Of a stretch of 35,073 bases of DNA, positions 25,508 through 33,139 are shown in pieces. The notes beneath the pieces were generated by a model. That model made no database searches. It saw only the letters and a program-made list of their open reading frames with translations, and had not been told where the DNA came from. The stretch lies in contig JAUWCU010000009.1 of the NCBI GenBank assembly GCA_030609135.1, forward strand, positions 1-35,073. Reading direction: 5' to 3'. This DNA is from Candidatus Stahliibacteriota bacterium. Its GTDB lineage: Bacteria; Hydrothermota; Tepidihabitantia; SM23-42. Numbering within the stretch: position 1 is the stretch's first letter; each line of letters starts with the position of its first letter. The translations under genes and the position numbers were made by a program.

Positions 25508-26151
25508 TGGCTTTACAGGGTAACTTAGAGGATTTTGAACTGACTGATGTCTTCCAACTGATCCAACTCGGTCAGAAAGATGGTGGTTTGCGCATTCAGT
25601 CTGAAGATGATGTTGGAATCGTTTACTTCAAGGACGGCATAGTAATTCACGCCAAGACAAATTCAATTCGAGGCGAAACAGCTATCGATACGATCTTGAC
25701 TTGGAAAAAAGGCAGATTTGTCTTTAATCCCAATGAAGAAACGCTTGAACGCACCGTTGATCTGCCGATACAGCAGGTAATACTTGAAGCAGCACGTCGA
25801 ATTGATGAAATGACTAAAATCCAAAAACTCATACCCTCATTTGATGTCGTTGTAAATATTATTGAAGTACCTGATGCCGGTGTAGAAAAAATACATCTAA
25901 AACCTGAGGAATGGAAAATCCTTTCGTTTGTTGATGGGACACGGGCGGTCAAGGATATCGCTTCAAAAACAAATGTCTCGGAATTTGAAACCGCACGCAT
26001 CCTATATGGTCTGATATCTTCAGGACTGCTTAAGATCGTTCAGAAAACCGAGACCCTTAAACCAGCCGAAAAGATTGAAGAAAAGAAAGAAGACAAAAAA
26101 GAAGATAAGAAAGAAGGCGGCGGTCTCTTCGGGTTGTTCAAGAAAAAATAA
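25507..26151 (+). CDS. DUF4388 (PATAN) domain protein
   Basis: 214 residues. Residues 1-100 match the DUF4388/PATAN domain (ALQGNLEDFELTDVFQLIQL, GLRIQ...GIVYFKDGIVIHA, GRFVFNP), found in regulators linked to small GTPases, chemotaxis-like and gliding pathways. Residues 130-180 form a winged-helix-like unit (EEWKILSFVDGTRAVKDIA). The tail is a Lys/Glu linker (KKEDKKEDKKEGG) ending in GLFGLFKKK, perhaps a membrane or partner hook. It is the last gene of the operon. Confidence 0.87.
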   Translation: MALQGNLEDFELTDVFQLIQLGQKDGGLRIQSEDDVGIVYFKDGIVIHAKTNSIRGETAIDTILTWKKGRFVFNPNEETLERTVDLPIQQVILEAARRIDEMTKIQKLIPSFDVVVNIIEVPDAGVEKIHLKPEEWKILSFVDGTRAVKDIASKTNVSEFETARILYGLISSGLLKIVQKTETLKPAEKIEEKKEDKKEDKKEGGGLFGLFKKK

Positions 26152-26156
26152 AACCC

Positions 26157-26453
26157 CTATAGGTCTTTAATCAATCCAAGAAATTTCTTATAAGGTATTG
26201 CGGCCCACGATTCAGCAGCAACCGCGCCGCCAGATAAGCTTATCATGGAAACCCTTGCTGCTGATTCCTCATTAGGCGCCTCATAAATATCAAGAAAATC
26301 ATAAGGCCCTAAAAGAGCATAGTGAGCAATAAACTTCACCTCAGGGCAATTCTTCTTGACTTTATCCAACCACTTTCGGCCAATCCCGGCGCGCTTTTTT
26401 ACGTCTTTAGTCAACTCCGGGGAAAGTTTTGTCACCAAGATATAAGTTGCCAT
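26157..26453 (-). CDS. GYD-domain protein
   Basis: 98 residues, the usual length for the GYD family. Key segments are ILVTKLSPEL, the GPYDFLDIYEAP motif that gives the family its name (here GPYD), and a final hydrophobic helix. The fold is a ferredoxin-like dimer; function is unknown. A clear AAGGAGG precedes the ATG, and the promoter reads TTGACA (26497-26502, minus), 16 bases, TTTAAT (26475-26480). Confidence 0.88.
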   Translation of the reverse strand: MATYILVTKLSPELTKDVKKRAGIGRKWLDKVKKNCPEVKFIAHYALLGPYDFLDIYEAPNEESAARVSMISLSGGAVAAESWAAIPYKKFLGLIKDL

Positions 26454-26510
26454 AATACCTCCTTAGATATATAGATTAAACTCTTTTTTATCATAATGTC
26501 AAGTGTGAAA

Positions 26511-26723
26511 GGCGTGTTGCCCAAATCAAATTCAGGTCCATATAACCCTAAAATGTCATTACGCCTGTCCGCCTTTTTGTATGGCGGAAGAAACGAGATT
26601 CCTCACTGCGTTCGGAACAGGCTGCGTAATCTCATGAAAAATAATGAGATTGCCACGTCCCGCCCGTTATATATATAGACGGTCGGGACTCGCAATGACA
26701 AATAAGAATTTGGGCAACACGCC
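26511..26723. mobile_element. 213-base inverted-repeat element
   Basis: Perfect 16-base ends GGCGTGTTGCCCAAAT (26511-26526) and ATTTGGGCAACACGCC (26708-26723). Inside are a GTCCCGCCCG...CGGTCGGGAC hairpin and ATGTCATTACG / CGCAATGACA arms. An ATTTGACCCGA, a variant of the TGGGGTCA end, follows at 26730. Confidence 0.75.
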
Positions 26724-26765
26724 CTGAAGATTTGACCCGAGTCTGCATTTTATCGTAAATCCTTA

Positions 26766-27917
26766 CTATTTCCGGTAAAGGTTTAGGTGCTGTAACTTAC
26801 CGTCTTTGTCACGTGATTCATTACCGATAAGCATGTCAGATTCCAATTCAGTATTGCAGTTTTCATCATACTTCTTGAGTTCAGCGGTCTGTGCGTGTTT
26901 CAGCTCATCAAAGAAAGCGAGGATCTCCTGTTTGCCAGGGATCTTTGTGCTTGTCTCTTCGGTGCTTATGGCATCGAGCACATATGCCTTTAGCAATTTA
27001 TCTTTGACTTCAGCAAAGAACTTTGGATTGGCAAAAATATCCACGCATACGATTTCGCCGTTTAAAGCCATAATCACACCGACCATACGGTCGTCTTTAA
27101 GACCTTGCTTCATCGCATCAAAGAAAGGTTTACTCCTTTTTTCTACTTCTTCGCTTGAGAGGATGGCACCGTATGTACCACTCTGAGACGCGACATCGAT
27201 CTGTGCACATTTCTTGCTTACTTCATCCCATACATCGGTCTGTTCTTTGAATTGAAGAGCAACCCTGACACCTTTGGAGCCCACGGCACCGCCGGACATG
27301 AACTCAACAGACTTACCATGCCACCTGCCGTGCTCCACACACTTGACCTCGACTCTTACTTCCTTGCCACCTGGGATAAGGATATCAAATGAGACCATTC
27401 TATCCTGTTTGCCGCCGATGATTATCTCACCTGCCATTATGAAGATGGATTTAACCCCGGTATTCTTTATTAATACGGCTGGTACTGATGCACTCGATAA
27501 TTCAGAGATAATCACAACTTTATTCTTTTGTGCTTGATCCAGAGTTATGTAATCTCCTATGTCTAATGATGTCTTTCTGAAAACCGGATAAATAGCAAGA
27601 TGTTCGTGGGTTATAGAACTCTGAACAACAAAGTCCTGGTCAAGTTCAAAAGGAAAATCACCAGTTGCTTTTCCGATCATATATGAAAGTAAATCGTCGC
27701 TCGCACCAGCTTTCTTGAGTTTAACAATGTCCTGGGTTGATAGATCAAAGCTCATACCTTTGTTTGCGATATGCTCCTTGATAACCTCTTGTCCAACCTT
27801 TGCTTTGAGCAGGGTTATGATATCATTGATATTTTCAGACCCGGTAATCCCGAGACATCCAACAAGACACAACCCAATAGCCATAATGCCCAGTATAACG
27901 CCCATCTTTCTAACCAT
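26766..27917 (-). CDS. ARPP-1-domain lipoprotein
   Basis: 383 residues from the ATG at 27917; the longer frame to 27938 is rejected because AAAGGAGG lies between the two ATGs, 7 bases before the inner one. The signal ends in LCLVGC, so it is lipid-anchored. Residues 30-80 form a small helical domain (NKGMSFDLSTQDIVKLKKAG). Residues 95-370 match the ARPP-1 domain: IMAGEIIIGGKQDRMVSFD, VECV-like KCVEHGRWHG, and DIFANPKFF. The domain is found in diverse bacteria; its role is unknown. Confidence 0.8.
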   Translation of the reverse strand: MVRKMGVILGIMAIGLCLVGCLGITGSENINDIITLLKAKVGQEVIKEHIANKGMSFDLSTQDIVKLKKAGASDDLLSYMIGKATGDFPFELDQDFVVQSSITHEHLAIYPVFRKTSLDIGDYITLDQAQKNKVVIISELSSASVPAVLIKNTGVKSIFIMAGEIIIGGKQDRMVSFDILIPGGKEVRVEVKCVEHGRWHGKSVEFMSGGAVGSKGVRVALQFKEQTDVWDEVSKKCAQIDVASQSGTYGAILSSEEVEKRSKPFFDAMKQGLKDDRMVGVIMALNGEIVCVDIFANPKFFAEVKDKLLKAYVLDAISTEETSTKIPGKQEILAFFDELKHAQTAELKKYDENCNTELESDMLIGNESRDKDGKLQHLNLYRK

Positions 27918-28025
27918 GATTTGCCTCCTTTTTTTCATGTAAAGAACAGATGACTACCTACGTTTAGGTGCCATTCTCTATTAGTATTACATGTTTTTTT
28001 GGAATATATTCCCTCAAAAATCCGA

Positions 28026-28418
28026 TTAATTTGTTCTGGGTTTGCCGTATTTGGCTTCGATGACTGAAGTTATGCCGCCACGTGGATTAAATGCACCGCG
28101 CACAATTGCCCAACGTGGTTTTACTGCCTTAACAAAATCCTTTAACATACGGTTAACTGCATTCTCATAAAAAATGCCAAGGTTTCGATAGGCTAAAATA
28201 TATAGTTTCAATGACTTCAATTCTACAAAATACTTGTCTGGTTCATATTCAATCGTAATTATACCGGCATCAGGCAACCCTGTTTTTGGACACAATGATG
28301 TGTATTCGGGTATGGCAATTGTAATCTTATAGCTTTTGAATTGATTTGGCAGCACCTGCAATTTCGGCAACTTAACCTTTAACCCTGCTCTGGCATGTTG
28401 TTTTGTGTATTTAACCAC
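28026..28418 (-). CDS. queF: NADPH-dependent 7-cyano-7-deazaguanine reductase
   Basis: 130 residues, the short (unimodular) QueF form. It reduces preQ0 to preQ1 in queuosine biosynthesis. The catalytic Cys43 lies in EYTSLCPKTGLPD with the following Asp, and the NADPH-binding block ELKSLKLYILAYRNLGIFYE is intact. GTG is the start; a promoter ends five bases before it, and there is no ribosome binding site. The other queuosine genes are not in the window. Confidence 0.94.
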   Translation of the reverse strand: MVKYTKQHARAGLKVKLPKLQVLPNQFKSYKITIAIPEYTSLCPKTGLPDAGIITIEYEPDKYFVELKSLKLYILAYRNLGIFYENAVNRMLKDFVKAVKPRWAIVRGAFNPRGGITSVIEAKYGKPRTN

Positions 28419-28423
28419 GGAGA

Positions 28424-28451
28424 ATTATACTGCGGTAAGCTTGAAAGTCAA
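28424..28451 (-). promoter_or_regulatory. Sigma-70-type promoter, leaderless, for queF
   Basis: On the minus strand TTGACT (28446-28451), 16-base spacer, TATAAT (28424-28429), five bases before the GTG. Confidence 0.65.
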
Positions 28452-28493
28452 TGCTGAAAAACAGCTATTACCAGGGTTTTCTGATGGCATTCT

Positions 28494-29354
28494 TTAGTTT
28501 ATTTTGAATAACCCGCCGATATAGAAAACGTAGAATATAAGGAGCAACCAACCTTCCCATTGGCTAATCTCCTTATCCTGGGTCATGAAAAAGAAAAGGA
28601 GCGATGCTATCACCATCATCGGCAGAGCAAAAGTGATGATGTGCTGAGGTATAATTAGCGAACCAATCAACGCCGGTATCCCCATAACGGCAAGGACATT
28701 GAATACATTGGAACCTAAGACATTACCGATGGCAATCTCGGGTTTTCCCTGACGCACGGCAGTAATGCTCACCACCAATTCTGGTAAAGACGTTCCAAAA
28801 GCAACTGCACTGGCAGCAATTATTTCCTTGCCGATGTTTATGATTTGCGATAGCTCGATTACCGCCTCAACCGTGTAGCGACCACCTAAGTAAATGAAAA
28901 AGCTGCTGATGATGAGTACAATAAATGTTTTAACACCGACTTTTATTTTCTTTACCGGCTTGCGGGTCATCCCGCGGTTCTTTGCCCGGTCCCCATTTCC
29001 CCCGCTGGTTACCGCGTGTAAGAAATATACCACCAAGCCGATTAGACATAGGAGCGCTTCAAAAAGCGAAAACCGGCCATCCCACACCGTGATCGTCAAA
29101 AAAAGAGCGGTGCCCATTAATAGCGGCAGATCAATATGGATGAGTTCATAAGTGATTTTCAGTTTCTTGGCGGCTATTGCAGTCACGCCAACAACAAGAA
29201 ATATATTCGTAATGTTTGACCCGACAACATTACCAATCACAATTTCTGAGGAGTTGTGCAGAACCGCAAAAATTGAAGATATTAACTCTGGCAGCGAAGT
29301 TCCAATAGCAACGATTGTTAAACCAACGACAAAATCCGGGATACCAAAAGCCAA
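28494..29354 (-). CDS. Sodium/calcium antiporter (CaCA family, YrbG-like)
   Basis: At least 286 residues with two inverted repeats of the CaCA signature: VGLTIVAIGTSLPEL...GNVVGSNITNIFLVVG and AVAFGTSLPELVVS...GNVLGSNVFNVLAVMG, the acidic and GS motifs that bind Na+/Ca2+. About nine to ten membrane helices. The frame stays open upstream to 29474 and encodes the expected first helix (VFWIVIFIISLCILIRASAY), but contains no ATG, GTG or TTG before 29354. The true start may be a rare codon near 29453, or the 5' end may be damaged. It stands next to a repeat-rich region. Confidence 0.9.
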   Translation of the reverse strand: MAFGIPDFVVGLTIVAIGTSLPELISSIFAVLHNSSEIVIGNVVGSNITNIFLVVGVTAIAAKKLKITYELIHIDLPLLMGTALFLTITVWDGRFSLFEALLCLIGLVVYFLHAVTSGGNGDRAKNRGMTRKPVKKIKVGVKTFIVLIISSFFIYLGGRYTVEAVIELSQIINIGKEIIAASAVAFGTSLPELVVSITAVRQGKPEIAIGNVLGSNVFNVLAVMGIPALIGSLIIPQHIITFALPMMVIASLLFFFMTQDKEISQWEGWLLLIFYVFYIGGLFKIN

Positions 29355-29545
29355 ACCAATCTTCGCAGCAGCGTTGGTAAAGTAAGCTGAAGCCCGGATT
29401 AAAATGCACAGGCTAATAATAAATATAACGATCCAGAATACTGCAGAGTTGATAAATCCTCTTTTCGTAACAGTTTAGCTATCCTAAAATTGTAGTAGCC
29501 TGATTTATCAGGCATTGCAATAACGAAGTTATTGCAGTAAAAGAA

Positions 29546-29629
29546 GCCCAATTCACCCCGTTAGATAACTGTCTCCGTCGAAACTCCACACTATTAAAAC
29601 CACCATGTATCTAACGGGGTAAATTGGGC
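29546..29629. mobile_element. 84-base inverted-repeat element
   Basis: 22-base arms with one mismatch, GCCCAATTCACCCCGTTAGA... (29546-29567) and its inverse ending ACGGGGTAAATTGGGC (29608-29629). A related ATCTAACGGGG lies just before the DUF4159 promoter at 7.71 kb. Confidence 0.7.
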
Positions 29630-29632
29630 AAC

Positions 29633-29741
29633 TACTTGTTTCGGAATCTCGATAAAGTGAGACTCTGAAATAAATTCAGAGTGACAATAGTGCAACATGC
29701 TAACGAAATCCACTGAAACTATTATATGATCTCCTTAGTAA
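29633..29741. mobile_element. MITE family B, truncated copy 3
   Basis: From CTTGTTTCGGAATCTCGATA to CTCCTTAGTAA it closely follows 16175-16319, lacking the left arm and part of the inner palindrome. Confidence 0.65.
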
Positions 29742-29744
29742 ATT

Positions 29745-29872
29745 GAAAACCCTGACTGAAAAGGCTCAAACATATATCCACCTGATTCTCTCAAAGCATC
29801 TTCAGTACGTTTACGCTCTTGCGCTTCCCGCTCTAAAAGTTCTTATGATCTCTTAAGCTCTTCAGTCAAAAG
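29745..29872 (-). pseudogene. Remnant of a PAS/histidine-kinase linker
   Basis: One frame reads LLTEELKRS, a stop, then ELLEREAQERKRTEDALRES and GGYMFEPFQSGF. The middle is the typical coiled linker that joins PAS domains in sensor kinases. Start, flanking domains and continuity are missing, so it is a fossil. It touches the end of panB. Confidence 0.4.
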
Positions 29873-30653
29873 AATGAGCTTTGTCCGGATAAACGCCCTT
29901 TCTTACTTCATCCCGATACTGCTCGACTGCCTGACGTATCGCTTCACCAACATGTGCATATCGCTTAACAAACTTCGGTGAAAAGTCATCAAACAAACCG
30001 ATCATGTCGTGCAAAACGAGAATTTGGCCATCACAAAAAAGTCCTGCTCCAATACCAATAGTTGGTATGGAAACACTTGCCGTGATCTCCTTTGCCAGGC
30101 TAACTGGTATCTTCTCAAGGACCACGGCAAAACAACCAGCTTCTTCAAGTAATTTAGCATCGGCTAAGAGTCTGGATTTACTGTCTTCAGTACGACCCTG
30201 CAATTTGTAACCACCAAATTTGTGAATGGATTGAGGCATCAAGCCAAGATGTCCCATCACGGGGATGCCAAGCGCAACGAGGCGCTTGATCGTATCCAGG
30301 ATCGGTGTACCGCCTTCAAGCTTAACACCAGCCGCACCAACTTTCAAGAACCTTCCCGCATTGTATACTGCATCCTGGATCGATGTTTGATAAGACAAAA
30401 ATGGCATGTCTGCAATGACCAAACCATTCTTCACTGCCCGGCTCACAATCCGCGTATGATATAACATCTCTTCCATGGTAATCGGCAGCGTGTTTTTCTC
30501 GCCGGCAAAAACATTGGCTGCAGAATCACCGACCAAGATGACATCAATACCTGCTTTATCAAGGATACACGCGGTTGGATAGTCATAAGCAGTGAGACAG
30601 ACGATTTTCTCCTGCTTTTGTTTCATGGAACCTATTGTTTTTACAGTTACCAT
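29862..30653 (-). CDS. panB: 3-methyl-2-oxobutanoate hydroxymethyltransferase
   Basis: 263 residues. It adds a hydroxymethyl group from methylene-tetrahydrofolate to 2-oxoisovalerate, first step of pantothenate synthesis. Signatures: CLTAYDYPTACILDKAGID, LVGDSAANVFAG (metal Asp), MPFLSYQTS, VKLEGG, PVMGHLGLMPQSIHKFGGYK, VVLEKIP and IGIGAG. It overlaps the kinase gene by seven bases and ends the folK-kinase-panB operon. The folate link with folK fits its use of a folate cofactor. Confidence 0.96.
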   Translation of the reverse strand: MVTVKTIGSMKQKQEKIVCLTAYDYPTACILDKAGIDVILVGDSAANVFAGEKNTLPITMEEMLYHTRIVSRAVKNGLVIADMPFLSYQTSIQDAVYNAGRFLKVGAAGVKLEGGTPILDTIKRLVALGIPVMGHLGLMPQSIHKFGGYKLQGRTEDSKSRLLADAKLLEEAGCFAVVLEKIPVSLAKEITASVSIPTIGIGAGLFCDGQILVLHDMIGLFDDFSPKFVKRYAHVGEAIRQAVEQYRDEVRKGVYPDKAHSFD

Positions 30654-31282
30654 TGTCGTGATAGAATTCTACGCGGCTCTTTCAAGTTTTTCACCTCATC
30701 ACAAATTAAATCAAGGTCCTTTGAATTTCCAGTAAAGTCAAAGCCCTTGATATCAACGATAAGCAGCGGCGAAGTTTTGTAATGAAAGAAAAAGACATTG
30801 TACGCCTCACACAACTGTTCAATATAGCCGAAGTCGATATTGCTCTCAAAATTGCGGTCACGTTGTCTTATCCGCTTGTAAAGAAATTCTGCTGGAGCCT
30901 GAAGATAGATGACGAGATCAGGCTTTGGTACATCTCGTTCGATTAATCCATATATTTTATCGTATAAAGCAAATTCTTCTTCATTCAAATTTATCTCAGC
31001 GAAAATACGGTCTTTTCCAAAAAAGTAGTCAGCAATAACCCGCGATGAGAAAAGGTCAATCTGGGATATTTCCCTTTGCTGACGATACCGTGACATTAAG
31101 AAATAGAGTTGAGTATGGAATGCATGTTTTTCAGGATCTGAATAAAAATTCTCAAGAAATGGATTATCCTCAAATTTCTCAAGGATCATACCAGCGTGAA
31201 ACCTCTTGGCGAGGAGCTTGACTAATGACGTCTTACCAGCACCGATGACGCCTTCAACCGTAATAAATCTCAGATCCTTCAT
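30647..31282 (-). CDS. Deoxynucleoside kinase (dAK/dGK type)
   Basis: 211 residues from the ATG at 31282; a GTG at 31294 is possible, but GGAG sits well placed for the ATG. P-loop GVIGAGKTS, an ERF-like EKFEDNPFLENFY segment, DLFSSRVIADYFF and RIRQRDRNFE (lid) mark the deoxynucleoside kinase family that salvages dAdo/dGuo. It overlaps folK by 29 bases and panB by seven. The same folK-kinase-panB order is seen in other FCB-group genomes, to my knowledge. Confidence 0.9.
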   Translation of the reverse strand: MKDLRFITVEGVIGAGKTSLVKLLAKRFHAGMILEKFEDNPFLENFYSDPEKHAFHTQLYFLMSRYRQQREISQIDLFSSRVIADYFFGKDRIFAEINLNEEEFALYDKIYGLIERDVPKPDLVIYLQAPAEFLYKRIRQRDRNFESNIDFGYIEQLCEAYNVFFFHYKTSPLLIVDIKGFDFTGNSKDLDLICDEVKNLKEPRRILSRQW

Positions 31283-31739
31283 GCTTAACTCCACTCAGAT
31301 AATCCTTTAATTTTTTATCAGAACAAGGCGGCACAAAATCCGGCGCAATTTCAGCGAGTACCTTTATGGCAAAAGCACGCTCAAAAAAGCTTGCATGGGG
31401 TATTGTTAAATCTCTGGTCTTAACAATCTGGGTGCCGTAGAATACGATATCAATATCAATTATCCTTGGTCCCCATCTAATGCCACCTGGTTTTCTGCCC
31501 ATTTTTACCTCAATTTGCTTGAGCACACGAATCAACTCCAAGGGTTCATGATCACACACTATTTCTAACCCCATATTCAAGAAATCAGGTTGATCGACCC
31601 AACCCCATGGCTTGGTTCGGTAAATCCTGGACTTTTTTACAATCTTTATCCCATTATTTACCAATTCTTCTAAAGCAGTCATGAGGTTAGTTTCCAGGTC
31701 GCCAAGGTTGGTTCCCATGAGAAGCAAAATCTTCTCCAT
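31254..31739 (-). CDS. folK: 2-amino-4-hydroxy-6-hydroxymethyldihydropteridine pyrophosphokinase
   Basis: 161 residues from the ATG at 31739; the longer open frame to 31826 runs through the promoter and has no homology. HPPK transfers pyrophosphate from ATP to the pterin in folate synthesis. Visible: LLLMGTNLGDLETNL start, SRIYRTKPWGWVDQPDFLN, and the signature GGIRWGPRIIDIDIVFYG, then IPHASFFERAF. First gene of the operon. Confidence 0.95.
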   Translation of the reverse strand: MEKILLLMGTNLGDLETNLMTALEELVNNGIKIVKKSRIYRTKPWGWVDQPDFLNMGLEIVCDHEPLELIRVLKQIEVKMGRKPGGIRWGPRIIDIDIVFYGTQIVKTRDLTIPHASFFERAFAIKVLAEIAPDFVPPCSDKKLKDYLSGVKHEGSEIYYG

Positions 31740-31746
31740 TTCATTT

Positions 31747-31774
31747 ATTCTACACGAAACACAACCTATGTCAA
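31747..31774 (-). promoter_or_regulatory. Sigma-70-type promoter, leaderless, for folK
   Basis: On the minus strand TTGACA (31769-31774), 16-base spacer, TAGAAT (31747-31752), seven bases before the ATG. No ribosome binding site. Confidence 0.7.
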
Positions 31775-31856
31775 GATACCATGAGTAACGGTGTATCGGA
31801 GTAACCGAGTAACGGTGAAAATGCAAACACCTACCTAAGCGAATTGCGAATTGGGG

Positions 31857-32855
31857 TCAAATCTTTGCATTTTGCACACTACTTCTTAACTTTACTTCAG
31901 TTTTCTTGTATATCTCTCTCACTTTCGAACTCTTTTTCATTTTCTCTCTAAATCGTTTTCGCAAATGATGTACTGAAACATAATCTATATCACCTATTAG
32001 TTTTCCTATCTGTGCTTGGGTTATATCACTATATTTATATAATAGTTCCGCTACCATCCCTCTAATTTCACCATTAACCCCACGTCGCTGTATTATCCCC
32101 TTTTTGATCCCAAACTCCCTGATCAATATCCCTAACACCACCTCAGGCTCTAATGTTTTAATCATAATATCCCGATACGATGGTTGTTCACGTACTGACG
32201 CTCGTCTAATGTATTTCTTCGCCTTCATTACAAAATCATCGTCACCTAATATTATCCTGCTTTTTACTTTCTTAAACGGATTATCTGTGTCCTTCTTTAT
32301 GCCATCTAATACAAACTTCCGGTACTCACTTCGATCATTAACCATTGATAATATCAAACCGTAATCAACATTTTTAACCACCTTTTTCTCATCCAGATAA
32401 CCAGGCATACTGCTCCATTGATAATCCCTTACATACTGCCATCGCTCCCGGTAACCTAATTTTCTTAACTTCTTTACGCGCACACAATTCAAATGTAAAT
32501 AACGAGATACCTCTAATAAATAATTATCCGCATCTATTAAAAATGCCTTATATCTACCCTGATATAAATTCCCATTACGATGATGACGCCAATTAAACCA
32601 ACCAGTATACCGAATGTTAAAATGACGCATAAATTCTGAACAGTTTGCCTTTCTGGTCTGAATTAGTAGATGAAAATGATTGGTCATAAAAATATATGCA
32701 TGAAGTACAACTTGATAGGTCTCCAATGATTCTTCGAGCAGGGCAAGAAACTTGTGGCGATCCTTGTCATCCATATATATCTTCCTTCGTTCAATACCTC
32801 GACAGGTTATATGGTAAAAAGCATTTGGAAACTGAATCCGCAAAGGTCGTGCCAT
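31857..32855 (-). CDS. REP-associated tyrosine transposase (RAYT, Y1/IS200-like HUH)
   Basis: 332 residues. RAYTs cut single-stranded REP hairpins and are thought to spread REPINs. The N-terminal ARPLRIQFPNAFYHITCRG, the HUH motif H60-F-H62 in MTNHFHLL, the GNLYQGRYKAFLID block and a likely catalytic Tyr119 in RYLHLNCVR identify the family. Residues 245-325 add a DnaA-domain-IV-like HTH (ELLYKYSDITQAQIGKLIG, SVHHLRKRF). The last residues (VQNAKI) are coded by the terminal repeat. It looks intact. Confidence 0.93.
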   Translation of the reverse strand: MARPLRIQFPNAFYHITCRGIERRKIYMDDKDRHKFLALLEESLETYQVVLHAYIFMTNHFHLLIQTRKANCSEFMRHFNIRYTGWFNWRHHRNGNLYQGRYKAFLIDADNYLLEVSRYLHLNCVRVKKLRKLGYRERWQYVRDYQWSSMPGYLDEKKVVKNVDYGLILSMVNDRSEYRKFVLDGIKKDTDNPFKKVKSRIILGDDDFVMKAKKYIRRASVREQPSYRDIMIKTLEPEVVLGILIREFGIKKGIIQRRGVNGEIRGMVAELLYKYSDITQAQIGKLIGDIDYVSVHHLRKRFREKMKKSSKVREIYKKTEVKLRSSVQNAKI

Positions 32856-32861
32856 TACACC

Positions 32862-32889
32862 ATTATACTCATTTATGTTCCCATGTCAA
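32862..32889 (-). promoter_or_regulatory. Sigma-70-type promoter, leaderless, for the RAYT gene
   Basis: On the minus strand TTGACA (32884-32889), 16-base spacer, TATAAT (32862-32867), six bases before the ATG. It lies within the element, so each copy would carry its own promoter. Confidence 0.75.
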
Positions 32890-32920
32890 CTGTGACGCAA
32901 AATGCAAAGATTTGACCCCA

Positions 32921-33107
32921 TATCTTCACAAAGGGAAGAAGAGAGAAAAGGGGTTAGAGTTGGTAACTATTAACTAACCTCTTTGATATTTGAATATTCC
33001 GTACGATTGGTATTTGGTAGAGCGGATGAGTACTCTGTTCACTTAAACAATAAAACGCGGAGCAAGCTCCGCCACTACAATATATATTCAAGCCGTATGT
33101 AATTTTA
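32921..33107. other. Short intergenic stretch with a REP-like hairpin
   Basis: The hairpin GCGGAGCAAGCTCCGC followed by CACTAC (33057-33078) is an inverted REP. A GTAG at 33017 could be the other boundary, though its hairpin is weak. No gene. Confidence 0.5.
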
Positions 33108-33135
33108 TTGACATATAACGATCAATACATATAAT
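33108..33135 (+). promoter_or_regulatory. Sigma-70-type promoter upstream of the tRNA-Arg fragment
   Basis: TTGACA (33108-33113), 16-base spacer, TATAAT (33130-33135). It points at the tRNA-Arg sequence about 80 bases downstream. Confidence 0.6.
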
Positions 33136-33139
33136 ATTG

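Larger units (their letters stand above)
29478..29861. other. Gene-free repeat region between the antiporter and panB
   Basis: Contains a GTAG-led hairpin CCTGATTTATCAGG (29499-29512), an 84-base palindromic unit (29546-29629), a left-truncated MITE B copy (about 29633-29741) and a decayed kinase-linker remnant (about 29745-29872). Confidence 0.65.
31852..32920 (-). mobile_element. RAYT element with 24-bp perfect terminal inverted repeats
   Basis: The ends 31852-31875 and 32897-32920 are exact inverted copies over 24 bases, starting TGGGGTCAAATCTTTGCATT. The RAYT gene fills the space: its stop lies inside the left repeat, and its -35 lies eight bases inside the right one. Total 1069 bp. Its first 12 bases are shared with the element at 18251-18480. 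No clear target duplication is seen (flanks AAT and TAT). Confidence 0.85.
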
